Assembly (NCBI RefSeq): GCF_026686735.1
Contig: NZ_CP113432.1
Location: 806,001-870,000, forward strand
Length of the DNA stretch: 64,000 nucleotides
Direction of reading: 5' to 3'
Source of the DNA: Pseudomonas triclosanedens
GTDB lineage: Bacteria > Pseudomonadota > Gammaproteobacteria > Pseudomonadales > Pseudomonadaceae
The translations under genes were made by a program, and so were the position numbers. How positions within the stretch are numbered: the first letter of the stretch is position 1; the number at the start of each line of letters is the position of its first letter. Below are positions 56,460 to 64,000 of the stretch, in pieces. The notes below the pieces were generated by a model. That model made no database searches. It was not told where the DNA came from and saw only the letters and a program-made list of their open reading frames with translations.

Positions 56460-57491
56460 TCAGTAGCCGTTGGGCCAGGTGTCGGAGAGCCGGTAGCCTT
56501 CGGGCCAAGGGTCGTCCGGGTCGAGCAGGTGCTGGTGGGTGCCTGTGATCCATGCGCGGCCTGCGATGCGCGGGTGGATGGCCGGCTTGCCGCCGACTTC
56601 GGTAAGCCCGTCGATGCGGCAGTGGAATTGCGAGCCGATGATCGAGTGGCCGACGAAGCGCTCGCCGTCCTGCAACTGTCCCTTGGCGTGCAGCACCGCC
56701 ATGCGTGCCGAACAACCGGTGCCGCAGGGCGAACGGTCGATCTTGCCGGGGCGGATCACTACGGCGTTGCGGCCGTGCAGCACGCCATCGCGGCGCTCCA
56801 CCGGAGCGGCCAGCTGGCAGAAGGAGATGTGCGCCCAGTCGGGGTTTTGCGGATGGACGAAGCCCAGTTGCTGGTTGGCGGCCTGGGTGATTTTCAGTCC
56901 GGTGGCGACCAGCTCGGCGGCCTCCGAGGCGTGCAGGGTAAAGCCCAGGGCATGGGCATCGGCGATAACGAAGCTGTCGCCGCCATAGGCGGTATCGACC
57001 TGCAGCGAGCCGATGCCGTCCACCTCGATCCAGGCGTCGAGTTTGTCCGCGAAGGAGGGCAGGTTGCGTACTTCCACGCGCTGCACCTTGCCGTCCTTGC
57101 AGTCGGCCACCGCCTCGATCAGCCCGCCGGGGGCTTCCAGGGTCAGGCGCGTCTGCGGTTCCTGCATCGGCAGGATGCCGCTGTCGAGCAGCACGGTGCT
57201 CACGCACAGCGAGTTGGACCCGGACATCGGTGGGGTGTCGGCCGGCTCCATGATGATCCAGGCCATCTGCGCGCGCGGATCCTTCGCCGGCACCAGCAGG
57301 TTCACGTGGCGGAAAACGCCGCCGCGCGGTTCGTTGAGGACGAAGTTGCGCAGCGTGTTGTCGCTGGCGATCCAGCGCGATTGTGCCCACACCGTGTCGC
57401 CCGGCGGCGGGGCGACGCCGCCGACGATGACGTCGCCGACCTCGCCCTCTGCGTGGCAACTGACCACATGGATGATCTTGCTCGAACGCAT
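56460..57491 (-). CDS. Proline-racemase-superfamily enzyme (3-/4-hydroxyproline epimerase type)
   Basis: 343 residues. Proline racemases use two cysteines: MCGHN and DRSPCGTG. Here the first site is Ser90 in PPMSGSNS, the second, Cys256 in DRSPCGTGC, is intact. Ser/Cys members of the superfamily are, as I recall, hydroxyproline 2-epimerases (4- and 3-hydroxyproline) rather than proline racemases; Cys/Thr members are trans-3-hydroxyproline dehydratases. The gene lies 24 bases after the ABC ATPase. Substrate is inferred. Confidence 0.88.
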   Translation of the reverse strand: MRSSKIIHVVSCHAEGEVGDVIVGGVAPPPGDTVWAQSRWIASDNTLRNFVLNEPRGGVFRHVNLLVPAKDPRAQMAWIIMEPADTPPMSGSNSLCVSTVLLDSGILPMQEPQTRLTLEAPGGLIEAVADCKDGKVQRVEVRNLPSFADKLDAWIEVDGIGSLQVDTAYGGDSFVIADAHALGFTLHASEAAELVATGLKITQAANQQLGFVHPQNPDWAHISFCQLAAPVERRDGVLHGRNAVVIRPGKIDRSPCGTGCSARMAVLHAKGQLQDGERFVGHSIIGSQFHCRIDGLTEVGGKPAIHPRIAGRAWITGTHQHLLDPDDPWPEGYRLSDTWPNGY

Positions 57492-57515
57492 GTCTGTCTC
57501 CCTTTGCGGGCGCCG

Positions 57516-58238
57516 TTACAGCACCGATCTCAAGAAGTCGGCCGTTTCCGGCCGCTGCGGATTGCCGATCACCTGTTCCGGCGCGCCGATCTCGTGGACC
57601 AGACCGTCGCGGAAGAACGCCACGCGGTCGGACACATCGCGGGCGAAGCGGATTTCGTGGGTGACCAGTACCATCGTCATGCCCTCTTCGGCGAGCAGGC
57701 GCATGGTATCGAGCACCTCGCCGACCAGTTGCGGGTCGAGGGCCGAGGTGGCTTCGTCGAACAGCATGTAGTGCGGCGACATGGCCAGTGCGCGGGCGAT
57801 CGCCATGCGCTGCTGCTGGCCGCCGGAGAGCTTGTTGGGGAAGACCTTGAGCTTGTCACCCAGGCCTACGTGCTTGAGCTGCTTCACCGCCATCGCCTCG
57901 GCTTCCTCCTTGCTCTGGCCGAGCACCTTGCGCGGGGCGAGCATCACGTTCTCCAGCACGGTGAGGTGCGGGAAGGCGTTCCACTGCTGGAAGACGATGC
58001 CGATCTTCTGCCGCAACCTGTTCAGGTCGGTGGTCCTGGCGTGCACCTCGGTGCCGTCGACGCGGATGCTGCCCTTCTGGATCGGTTCCAGGCCGTTGAT
58101 GCACATCAGCAGGGTGGATTTGCCCGAGCCAGAGCCGCCGATGATCGACACCACTTCGCCCTTGTTCACGGTCAGGCTTACGCCTTTGACCACTTCCAGG
58201 TCGCCGTAGGATTTGTGCACGTTGTCGATTTCAATCAT
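57516..58238 (-). CDS. Polar amino-acid ABC transporter ATPase
   Basis: 240 residues. Walker A GGSGSGKST (about 34-42), signature LSGGQQQRMAIARALA, Walker B MLFDEATSALD, H-loop LVTHEIRFA. This is the GlnQ/HisP class. It overlaps the upstream permease gene by eight bases (57516-58238 against 58231-58881). With two permeases and a binding protein it forms a complete importer, presumably for hydroxyproline or related imino acids. Confidence 0.95.
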   Translation of the reverse strand: MIEIDNVHKSYGDLEVVKGVSLTVNKGEVVSIIGGSGSGKSTLLMCINGLEPIQKGSIRVDGTEVHARTTDLNRLRQKIGIVFQQWNAFPHLTVLENVMLAPRKVLGQSKEEAEAMAVKQLKHVGLGDKLKVFPNKLSGGQQQRMAIARALAMSPHYMLFDEATSALDPQLVGEVLDTMRLLAEEGMTMVLVTHEIRFARDVSDRVAFFRDGLVHEIGAPEQVIGNPQRPETADFLRSVL

Positions 58239-58881
58239 TTTCCTGCCACCTTCTTTCCAGTCGGGTGCCGAGGCGCGCCACCACCCAGCTCATGAGGTAA
58301 TAGATGACCCCGGCGATGCACAGCACCAGCAGGGGCTCCTGAATGCGCGTGACGATCGTTTGCGATGCCCGCAGCAGCTCGACAATGCCGATCCACATCA
58401 CCAGCGCGGTGTCCTTCATCACCCCCAGCACCAGGTTCAGCCAGCCGGGGAAGGCCACGCGGGCGGCCAGCGGCAGGACGATGTAACGCAGGTCCTGCCA
58501 GTACGAGAGGCCCAGCGAGCGGCTGGCGCGGCGCAGGCTGGGCTGCACGGCGAGGATGCCGCTGCGGATGATTTCGGTGCAGAACGCCGCCGCATAGATG
58601 CCCAGTACCAGGCAGCCGACGGAGAAGGCGCTCCAGTTCAGGCCGACGATGCTCTTGAGCGAGTTGAACAGGACGAACTGGATCAGCAGCGGCACGCTGC
58701 GGAAGATGTCCAGGAACCAGCCCAGCGGAAGCGTGGTGCGCGGCAGGGTGGCGCGCAGCCAGCCCAGCAGCACGCCGGCGAGGGTGCCGATGAGCATCGC
58801 GGCGACGGTCAGCTTGACGGTGACCCAGGCGCCCTGCAGCAGGAACATCAGGTCGTTGATGGTGAAGCTCGTTTCGAACAT
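58231..58881 (-). CDS. Amino-acid ABC transporter permease (second)
   Basis: 216 residues, HisM/GlnP type. About five helices; the EAA loop region is SLRRASRSLGLSYWQDLRYIVLPLAARVAFPGWLNLVLGVMKDTAL. Starts 13 bases after the first permease gene and overlaps the ATPase gene by eight bases, so the three are coupled. Confidence 0.94.
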   Translation of the reverse strand: MFETSFTINDLMFLLQGAWVTVKLTVAAMLIGTLAGVLLGWLRATLPRTTLPLGWFLDIFRSVPLLIQFVLFNSLKSIVGLNWSAFSVGCLVLGIYAAAFCTEIIRSGILAVQPSLRRASRSLGLSYWQDLRYIVLPLAARVAFPGWLNLVLGVMKDTALVMWIGIVELLRASQTIVTRIQEPLLVLCIAGVIYYLMSWVVARLGTRLERRWQEND

Positions 58882-58894
58882 GTGCGCCTCTCCT

Positions 58895-59560
58895 TCAGTA
58901 GCGGAACAGACGCCAGCCCAGCAGGCGGGCGGCCGCCACGATGACCTTGGCGATCAGGTAATAGAGCACCGCAGCCAGGGCGAAGTACTCGAAGGTGCGG
59001 AAGGTGCGCACGTTGTAATCCTGGGTCACGCCGGTGAGGTCGTTGTTCAGCCCCACGACCACCCCCAGCGAGGTCATCAGCACTGCCCAGACCATCTGGT
59101 TGGTGAGCGGGTAGAAGACGATCCGCAGCAGTTGCGGAATGATGATCATCCGGTACGCCTGGAAGGCGCTCATGCCCAGCGAGCGCGCGGCGCGCATCTG
59201 GGTGTCCGGCACGGCTTTCAGACCGCCGCGGAAGTTCTCCGCCAGGTAGCCGGCGTTGTTGAAGGTGATCCCCGCCAGCAGCGCAACCCAGGAGCTGACG
59301 TGCAGGCCGAAGGAGCCCAGGCCGAAATACAGGATGTAGATCTGGAACAGCGACGGTGTGTTGCGCGCGATGGATACCCAGGTGCTGGCGAAGCCGCGCA
59401 GAAGAGGGTTCTTCATCTGCCGCATGACGGTGAGCGCCAGGGCGATAAGCACTCCGAGGATCATCGACAGCGCTGCGGTTTCCAGGGTCACCCAGGCGCC
59501 GGCGAGCATGTCCGGCAGCGCCTTGAAGGCAGTGCGCCAGTGGAAGCTGTAGTTGAACAT
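58895..59560 (-). CDS. Amino-acid ABC transporter permease (first)
   Basis: 221 residues, HisQ type. The EAA loop is QMRAARSLGMSAFQAYRMIIIPQLLRIVFYPLTNQMVWAVLMTSLG. The ATG overlaps the stop of the aconitase-X gene by one base (TGATG), a classical coupling arrangement, so the start at 59560 is firm. Confidence 0.94.
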   Translation of the reverse strand: MFNYSFHWRTAFKALPDMLAGAWVTLETAALSMILGVLIALALTVMRQMKNPLLRGFASTWVSIARNTPSLFQIYILYFGLGSFGLHVSSWVALLAGITFNNAGYLAENFRGGLKAVPDTQMRAARSLGMSAFQAYRMIIIPQLLRIVFYPLTNQMVWAVLMTSLGVVVGLNNDLTGVTQDYNVRTFRTFEYFALAAVLYYLIAKVIVAAARLLGWRLFRY

Positions 59561-61335
59561 CAGCGCACCCCCTCGCTCAGCCAGGCCGGAACCCCGCCAT
59601 CGCCACGCCCGCTGCAGGCAGCCTCGACGCATGCGGCGAGGCTGCCGAAGTGCACCTGGCGGCCTGCCAGGCCGGGACCGTAGTGAGCGTACTTGGCCGA
59701 GTTGGTGATCAGTGTGGTGCAATGCGGCGGGATGATCGGTTCGCCGAGCATGCACCAGCAGGTGTCATTGACCAGCAGGGCGCCGAAGTCCTGCAGCGCC
59801 TGTACGTGGCCCGCCGCGCGCGCCTGTTCCTGCACTGCACGGCCGAGGGTGATGACCAGCGCCACATCGGGATGCTTGCTGCGCCCGGTCAGCAAGGCCA
59901 CGAGCGTCGCGCATTCACTGGCGGAGAAATGCGGGTTGCCCAGGGACACCAGTTGCACTTGCGCCTCCTCCGCGCGATCCAGTTCGTGCCAGGTGGAAAT
60001 CAGGTCCGCCGGTGTGATGCGCAAGTGCTGGCGCGGCGCCTGGCCGCCGAGGGCGGTGGCAGCGTCCGGCGCTTCCGGCGTTACCCCGGCGATATGGAAC
60101 ATCGGCGCCGCCGAGGTGGTGGCGAAGGCCGCGCCGAAGGCTTTCAGTGCGTCGCTGTCCGGTGCCAGCGCCTGCAGGCCGACGACCACCGGAATGCGGC
60201 TGCCGCATAGCGAACCGATGTGGTAGCCGAGCAATGGGTAGAGCGATTCGTCATGCCGCGCCGGCAACTCCACATCCACCCGCAGCGTGGCCAGGCGGCC
60301 TTCGTCGCGGTGGCTGCCGACATTCGGCGCGCGGCCGGTGAGGGCGATGCAGATGTCGAGGTAGTCGGGGTACTTCAGGGTGCGCGCACCGAGCACGCTG
60401 TTGGCGTACACCACGGCGTTGGACTCGGCCCACACCACCTGCTCGCCCAGGCTCGGCGCGCTTTCCAGCAGGTATGGCGCGCAGGTGTAGCTGAGTTGCG
60501 CGCCCATCGCCATGTAGGCGTCGCCCAGCGCACTGGCGGGTTCGCCGAAGTTCTTGTCGACCCCCAGTTCGCGCCAGCGGCGGTGGTCCACCGAGATCGA
60601 GTTGAGTGTCGTCGGTACCCGTACTCGGGCGCCCCAGTCCACCAGTTGGCGGGCGAAGCGCAGACTCGCCGGGCCGGTGTAGATGCAGCCGTCGATGTGC
60701 GCCTGGGTGACGTCCAGCAACTCGCGGGCGCCCTGCAAGTCTGCCATGCGCAGGAGTATCTGCATGGCGGCCTGGGCTGCCTTGCCGTGCCGGCCGTCGA
60801 GCAGCGCGCGGTCGTCGGCGTCCAGCGCCAGCCCTTCGGGCAGCGCGCCGGCATCGCTGGCCATCGTGCCCCGCCAGCCATCGGCGGGGCGTTGGGAATA
60901 AAGCCGTACCACGCCGTCTTCGATACGCGCCCAGCCGCCCTCCGCCAGTTGCTCGAAACCCTCGCGACCCAGGCACAGCACCGGGATCGCCTGGCCGAAC
61001 AGCACCTGCGCCACCAGCACGCCGAGGGTGAGGATTTCATCCGGCTCAGCCAGCAGCAAAGCCGCTGGCGCGTGGCTATTGAGCAGCATTTCCAGCATCA
61101 CGCTGCTGCCGGTGCAGGAGCCGCGCCCGCTGGGGATCGCCAGCACCCGGCCAGGCAGCAGGCTGCCGCTCAGCGGATGGTGGCGGTCGATCACCTCGCC
61201 GCTGAAAGGATCGACGCCACCCCAGAAACTCAGCCCGGTTCCGGCGTACAACAGCGGCCCTTCGGCACTGCCGCCCATCAGGACGCGGCCAGTGTGGCCC
61301 GCGTCCATAACGTCTGATGCGTGCATCGAAGACAT
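59560..61335 (-). CDS. Aconitase-X enzyme, likely cis-3-hydroxy-L-proline dehydratase
   Basis: 591 residues, a fusion of the small swivel domain (DUF126, about 12-150: GRVLMGGSAEGPLLYAGTGLSFWGGVDPFSG, GRGSCTGSSVMLEML) and the large domain (DUF521, about 165-590: MASDAGALPEGL, LSYTCAPYLL, GARTLKYPDYLDICIALTGRAP, VSLGNPHFS). Aconitase X of this type dehydrates cis-3-hydroxy-L-proline to delta1-pyrroline-2-carboxylate. It lies inside the ABC transporter operon, between binding protein and permease. ATG at 61335, 61326 or 61308 are all possible. Confidence 0.88.
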   Translation of the reverse strand: MSSMHASDVMDAGHTGRVLMGGSAEGPLLYAGTGLSFWGGVDPFSGEVIDRHHPLSGSLLPGRVLAIPSGRGSCTGSSVMLEMLLNSHAPAALLLAEPDEILTLGVLVAQVLFGQAIPVLCLGREGFEQLAEGGWARIEDGVVRLYSQRPADGWRGTMASDAGALPEGLALDADDRALLDGRHGKAAQAAMQILLRMADLQGARELLDVTQAHIDGCIYTGPASLRFARQLVDWGARVRVPTTLNSISVDHRRWRELGVDKNFGEPASALGDAYMAMGAQLSYTCAPYLLESAPSLGEQVVWAESNAVVYANSVLGARTLKYPDYLDICIALTGRAPNVGSHRDEGRLATLRVDVELPARHDESLYPLLGYHIGSLCGSRIPVVVGLQALAPDSDALKAFGAAFATTSAAPMFHIAGVTPEAPDAATALGGQAPRQHLRITPADLISTWHELDRAEEAQVQLVSLGNPHFSASECATLVALLTGRSKHPDVALVITLGRAVQEQARAAGHVQALQDFGALLVNDTCWCMLGEPIIPPHCTTLITNSAKYAHYGPGLAGRQVHFGSLAACVEAACSGRGDGGVPAWLSEGVR

Positions 61336-61348
61336 CGTAGGCCCGCCG

Positions 61349-62161
61349 TCAGTAGTACACGTGGGGAACGGTGAGGTCGACCGGGGTGCCGCCGACCCAC
61401 TTCTCGTACAGCTCGGCGTAACGGCCGGTGCGCACCTGCTGGTTGACGAACAGGTTGAGGTAGTTGATCAGGCCGTACTCGCTGCGCTGGGCGGCCAGCG
61501 ACACGTAGTCGATGACGTAGGGTGCGTTACCCGCCACCTTCAGGCCCTTGTACTTGCCGGACTTGAGGGTGGAGGCTGCGACGGTATTGGTGACCACTGT
61601 CGCGTCGATGTGGCCCTGGGCGACGGCGAGGATGGTGTCGTTCTGGGTCTGGTAGGCGCGGAAGCTGCCGTTGCCCCACTTCTTCACATCCTTTTCGAGG
61701 GCGATGGCCTCGTAAGTGCCGCTGGTGTTGCCCACCGGGCGGCCCTTGATGTCGTCGTAGCTGTTGATGCCGGTATCGTCGCGGGTCAGCACCACCATCT
61801 GGAAGGCGAAGTACGGCACGGTCATGCCCACGGTCTTGGCGCGTTCGAGGGTGTCGGAAGTCGAGGCGACGATGACATCGGCGCGACCGGAGACCAGCGC
61901 GGGAATTCGGTCGGGGAAAGGCGTCTCGATCACTTCGGCGGTAACGCCGAGGACTTTCGCCAGGTCGTTGCAATAGTCGACATCGAAGCCGACCGGGTTG
62001 TTCTGTGCATCGCGCGAGCCCATCGGCGGGAAGTCCAGGGTCACCGCGCAGCGCAGTTTCCCGGATTCGATGATGTCGTCGAGTTTGTCGGCCTGGGCCT
62101 GGGTAACGAGGAAGGTACTGGCAACAGCGGTGAGGGCGACGGCGATTCGATTGAATTTCAT
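61349..62161 (-). CDS. Periplasmic amino-acid-binding protein of the ABC importer
   Basis: 270 residues. Signal peptide (MKFNRIAVALTAVASTFLVTQAQA) and an SBP_bac_3 domain: LRCAVTLDFPPMGSRDAQNNPVGFDVDYCNDLAKVLG, DVIVASTSDTLERAKTVGMTVPY, GRPVGNTSGTYE. First gene of the minus-strand operon, 46 bases downstream of a CGTATACG operator. The acnX gene starts 13 bases after its stop. Confidence 0.93.
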   Translation of the reverse strand: MKFNRIAVALTAVASTFLVTQAQADKLDDIIESGKLRCAVTLDFPPMGSRDAQNNPVGFDVDYCNDLAKVLGVTAEVIETPFPDRIPALVSGRADVIVASTSDTLERAKTVGMTVPYFAFQMVVLTRDDTGINSYDDIKGRPVGNTSGTYEAIALEKDVKKWGNGSFRAYQTQNDTILAVAQGHIDATVVTNTVAASTLKSGKYKGLKVAGNAPYVIDYVSLAAQRSEYGLINYLNLFVNQQVRTGRYAELYEKWVGGTPVDLTVPHVYY

Positions 62162-62206
62162 GGGGGCCTCTCTGAGTCTGTGTTGTGCAGTGATTTTGTA
62201 TTAGGG

Positions 62207-62222
62207 ATTTCGTATACGATAT
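62207..62222. promoter_or_regulatory. CGTATACG operator, copy 2
   Basis: ATTTCGTATACGATAT matches the copy before the DapA-like gene at 15 of 16 bases. It lies 46 bases upstream of the binding-protein start, likely overlapping the promoter. Confidence 0.75.
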
Positions 62223-62397
62223 TTTCTAGAGCAAGGCGTATGCCATAAACGGCTTGTGGATGACCGGACGGTCGCAGGCCGCGCAGTTGAGGGGGAACGC
62301 TGGCAATGCAGGTGGAGGTGGGTTGGAGCGTGGCGCCGCGGCTGTTACCAAATGAAGCACGGATGTGTTCCGCTGCCCCGGATGGGGGCGCTCCGTA

Positions 62398-63150
62398 TCA
62401 GCGGGTGGCGATGCGGGACTCGCGGTACTGCGTTGGCGACAAGCCGGTAAGTGCGCGGAACTGGCGGCTGAAGGCGCTGTGGTCGGTATAGCCGCAGCGC
62501 AGGGCGATCTCGGTGATTGGCAGGTCTTCCCCGAGCAGGCGGGTGGCGGCGCCGAGGCGCGCCTTGTGGATCATCTGGCGTGGTGTCAGTTGGAAGATGC
62601 GCTTGCAGTGGCGCTCCAACTGGGCAACGGAGAGGCCGGCCAGTTCGGTCAGCTCGCCGAGATTGATCGGCTTGTCGTAGTGCTCGCGGATATAGGCGTC
62701 CACCGCTGCCAGGCGCTGGTATGCCGGGTGCGTGGACTGCGCCGCCTGCAAATCGCTGGAAATGCCGGCCATGCCGATCACCCGGCCTTCGTCATTGTGC
62801 AGTGCCAGCTTGTGCGTCAGGCACCAGCCGGGCTGACGGCCGGGGTACAGGTGCAGCTCAAGCTGGTCGCTGAGCTGGCCACCGCTCTCCAGCACGCGGC
62901 GGTCCTGCTCGGTGTAGATCGGGCCGAAGCGCGACGGGAAAACGTCCTCGGCGGTACGTCCGAGCAACTCGTTGGCATCCTTCACGCCGCAGCGCCGGGC
63001 AAGGGTCTGGTTGACCAGCACGTAGCGCGCGTCGGTGTCCTTGATGAAAAACACCACGCCGGGCATGGCATCGAGCAGCGGGGCGATCTGCGCGAGGGTG
63101 TTCAGCAGGCTGTCCAGGTCGCGGGCGCCCTGGGGAATCAGGTCGTGCAT
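62398..63150 (-). CDS. PAS–AraC transcriptional regulator (LhpR-like)
   Basis: 250 residues. N-terminal PAS-like domain (about 20-135: AMPGVVFFIKDTDARYVLVNQTLARRCGVKDANELLGRTAEDVFP), then a C-terminal AraC DNA-binding domain (about 148-250: NLGELTELAGLSVAQLERHCKRIFQLTPRQMIHKARL, ITEIALRCGYTDHSAFSRQFRALTGLSPTQYR). Position next to the hydroxyproline operon matches LhpR of P. aeruginosa, an activator responding to hydroxyproline. It reads in the same direction as the operon, 236 bases upstream. Confidence 0.88.
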   Translation of the reverse strand: MHDLIPQGARDLDSLLNTLAQIAPLLDAMPGVVFFIKDTDARYVLVNQTLARRCGVKDANELLGRTAEDVFPSRFGPIYTEQDRRVLESGGQLSDQLELHLYPGRQPGWCLTHKLALHNDEGRVIGMAGISSDLQAAQSTHPAYQRLAAVDAYIREHYDKPINLGELTELAGLSVAQLERHCKRIFQLTPRQMIHKARLGAATRLLGEDLPITEIALRCGYTDHSAFSRQFRALTGLSPTQYRESRIATR

Positions 63151-63332
63151 CGGGAGGCGGGTCTGTTGTCGGAACACGGCTGAGAACCTGTCTACGAGTC
63201 GCTGCGCGTGGGCCGCAGGCGCATATGTGCCTGATCTTCGGGCGTCGCTGGCAAGCTCCTGGACAGACCCTGAAGATACGGGACGCAAAGGTCGGGGGGA
63301 AGCCACGCGCAACCACCGGGCGCGCGTGGGGA

Positions 63333-64000
63333 TCAGTCTTCGGCGAGTTGCAGGAGGGTTTCCACTCGCGCCGGGCTGAACGGCGGGCGCGGTGCGGGCG
63401 CCTGCCAGCCGAACAGTTGCCGTGCCGCCGCGCCGCACACTCGCCCCTGGCAGGCACCCATGCCGCAGCGGCTGGCGAGCTTGGCGGCGGTCCAGTCCGG
63501 CTTGTCGGCGAGTGCCGAGTAGGGCACGTCTTCGCAGCGGCAGACCAGGGTGTCCGGCTGCGCCAGGTGATTGAGTCGCGGGTCGAGGGCGAAATTGCGC
63601 GCGAGCGCGCCGGCGAAGCCCTGCCAACGTTTGCGTTGCGGCCAGAGTTCACGTGCGTGGTGGTGGTCGCCCACCGCCGCGTGACCGGCGATCCGGCCTT
63701 CCACCAGTGCCAGCTCGGAGCCGCCGAAGCCAGTGCATTCGCCCGCCGCGTAGATATCGGTACGGCTGCTCGCCTGCCAGGCATCGACACGGATCGCATC
63801 GTCGTCCACCGCGCATCCCAGCGCCTGGCCGAGCTGGATATTGGGGACCAGGCCGAAACCGCAGGCCAGCCGGTCGCACTCGATCTCCACCAGCTTGCCG
63901 CCCTGGTTCAGACGCACGCCTTCAAGGTGCTCGCTGCCCAGCGCGGCGACCACATGGCTGCCGGCGCGGTAGCCCGGATCGTACAGGCCGAAGGACTGTG
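63333..64000 (-). CDS. FAD/NAD-binding oxidoreductase with [2Fe-2S] site, C-terminal part
   Basis: C-terminal about 220 residues; the gene runs off the window. A FAD-site segment (TDIYAAGECTGFGGSELALVEGRIAGHAA) is followed by a BFD-like cysteine set CRCEDV...CGMGACQGRVC. This pattern is that of the beta subunit of D-hydroxyproline dehydrogenase (LhpB / HcnB-like), which oxidises cis-4-hydroxy-D-proline to pyrroline-4-hydroxy-2-carboxylate, the substrate of the DapA-like gene. A weak hairpin (CCACGCGC / GCGCGTGG, 63303-63329) follows its stop. Confidence 0.85.
   Translation of the reverse strand, partial: QSFGLYDPGYRAGSHVVAALGSEHLEGVRLNQGGKLVEIECDRLACGFGLVPNIQLGQALGCAVDDDAIRVDAWQASSRTDIYAAGECTGFGGSELALVEGRIAGHAAVGDHHHARELWPQRKRWQGFAGALARNFALDPRLNHLAQPDTLVCRCEDVPYSALADKPDWTAAKLASRCGMGACQGRVCGAAARQLFGWQAPAPRPPFSPARVETLLQLAED

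Overview
This window is a high-GC chromosomal segment of a Pseudomonas of the P. aeruginosa / nitroreducens / citronellolis / knackmussii type. Evidence for this is the gene order leuS–ybeL-like–ydcF-like–lnt–corC–ybeY–phoH–miaB–hemL–thiE–thiD–ladS–tetR–aidB–amn. As I recall it, this mirrors the PAO1 block PA3987–PA3970. A ladS hybrid kinase and a hydroxyproline-type catabolic cluster of the PA1252–PA1268 kind support the same placement. No rRNA, tRNA, IS element or prophage was seen.

Layout. 1–12 kb: housekeeping genes for aminoacylation, lipoprotein N-acylation, ribosome maturation, tRNA methylthiolation, haem and thiamine. 12–18.5 kb: ladS, ilvE, and a TetR/AidB pair with palindromic operator candidates. 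18.5–22.8 kb: two type I-E-like CRISPR arrays (7 repeats/6 spacers and 11 repeats/10 spacers). They share a leader containing an IHF-like site, flank amn–deoC–SEC-C, and have no cas genes in the window. 22.8–47.7 kb: conserved accessory and housekeeping genes (MBL hydrolase, pseudouridine synthase, Lrp regulator, FieF, HrpB, RhlE, acetyltransferases, HDAC-like deacetylase, MFS exporter). This stretch also holds an overlapping GNAT / tandem nitroreductase / TesB / HAD operon. 47.7–52 kb: btuB under a cobalamin riboswitch, then dxs. 52–64 kb: a hydroxyproline/imino-acid island.

The 52–64 kb island is mostly on the minus strand. It contains a solute-binding protein, an aconitase-X dehydratase, two permeases, an ATPase, a proline-racemase-family enzyme, a DapA-like deaminase and a semialdehyde dehydrogenase. 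A Δ1-pyrroline/piperideine-2-carboxylate reductase lies on the plus strand, with an AraC regulator and the end of an FAD/[2Fe-2S] dehydrogenase beyond. Together they could import hydroxyproline isomers, send the 3-hydroxy forms through pyrroline-2-carboxylate to proline, and send the 4-hydroxy forms to alpha-ketoglutarate. Two copies of an ATTTCGTATACGA palindrome sit in front of its two minus-strand transcription units.

Most distinctive observations: (1) the two CRISPR arrays differ by a compensatory base-pair change in the repeat stem, while the oldest repeat of array 2 still carries the array-1 stem; (2) the CGTATACG operator pair suggests a second, non-AraC regulator for the island; (3) an inverted-repeat element (about 75–85 bp) occurs three times beside gene ends, two copies being a flank-inclusive duplication with a clean 10-bp deletion.
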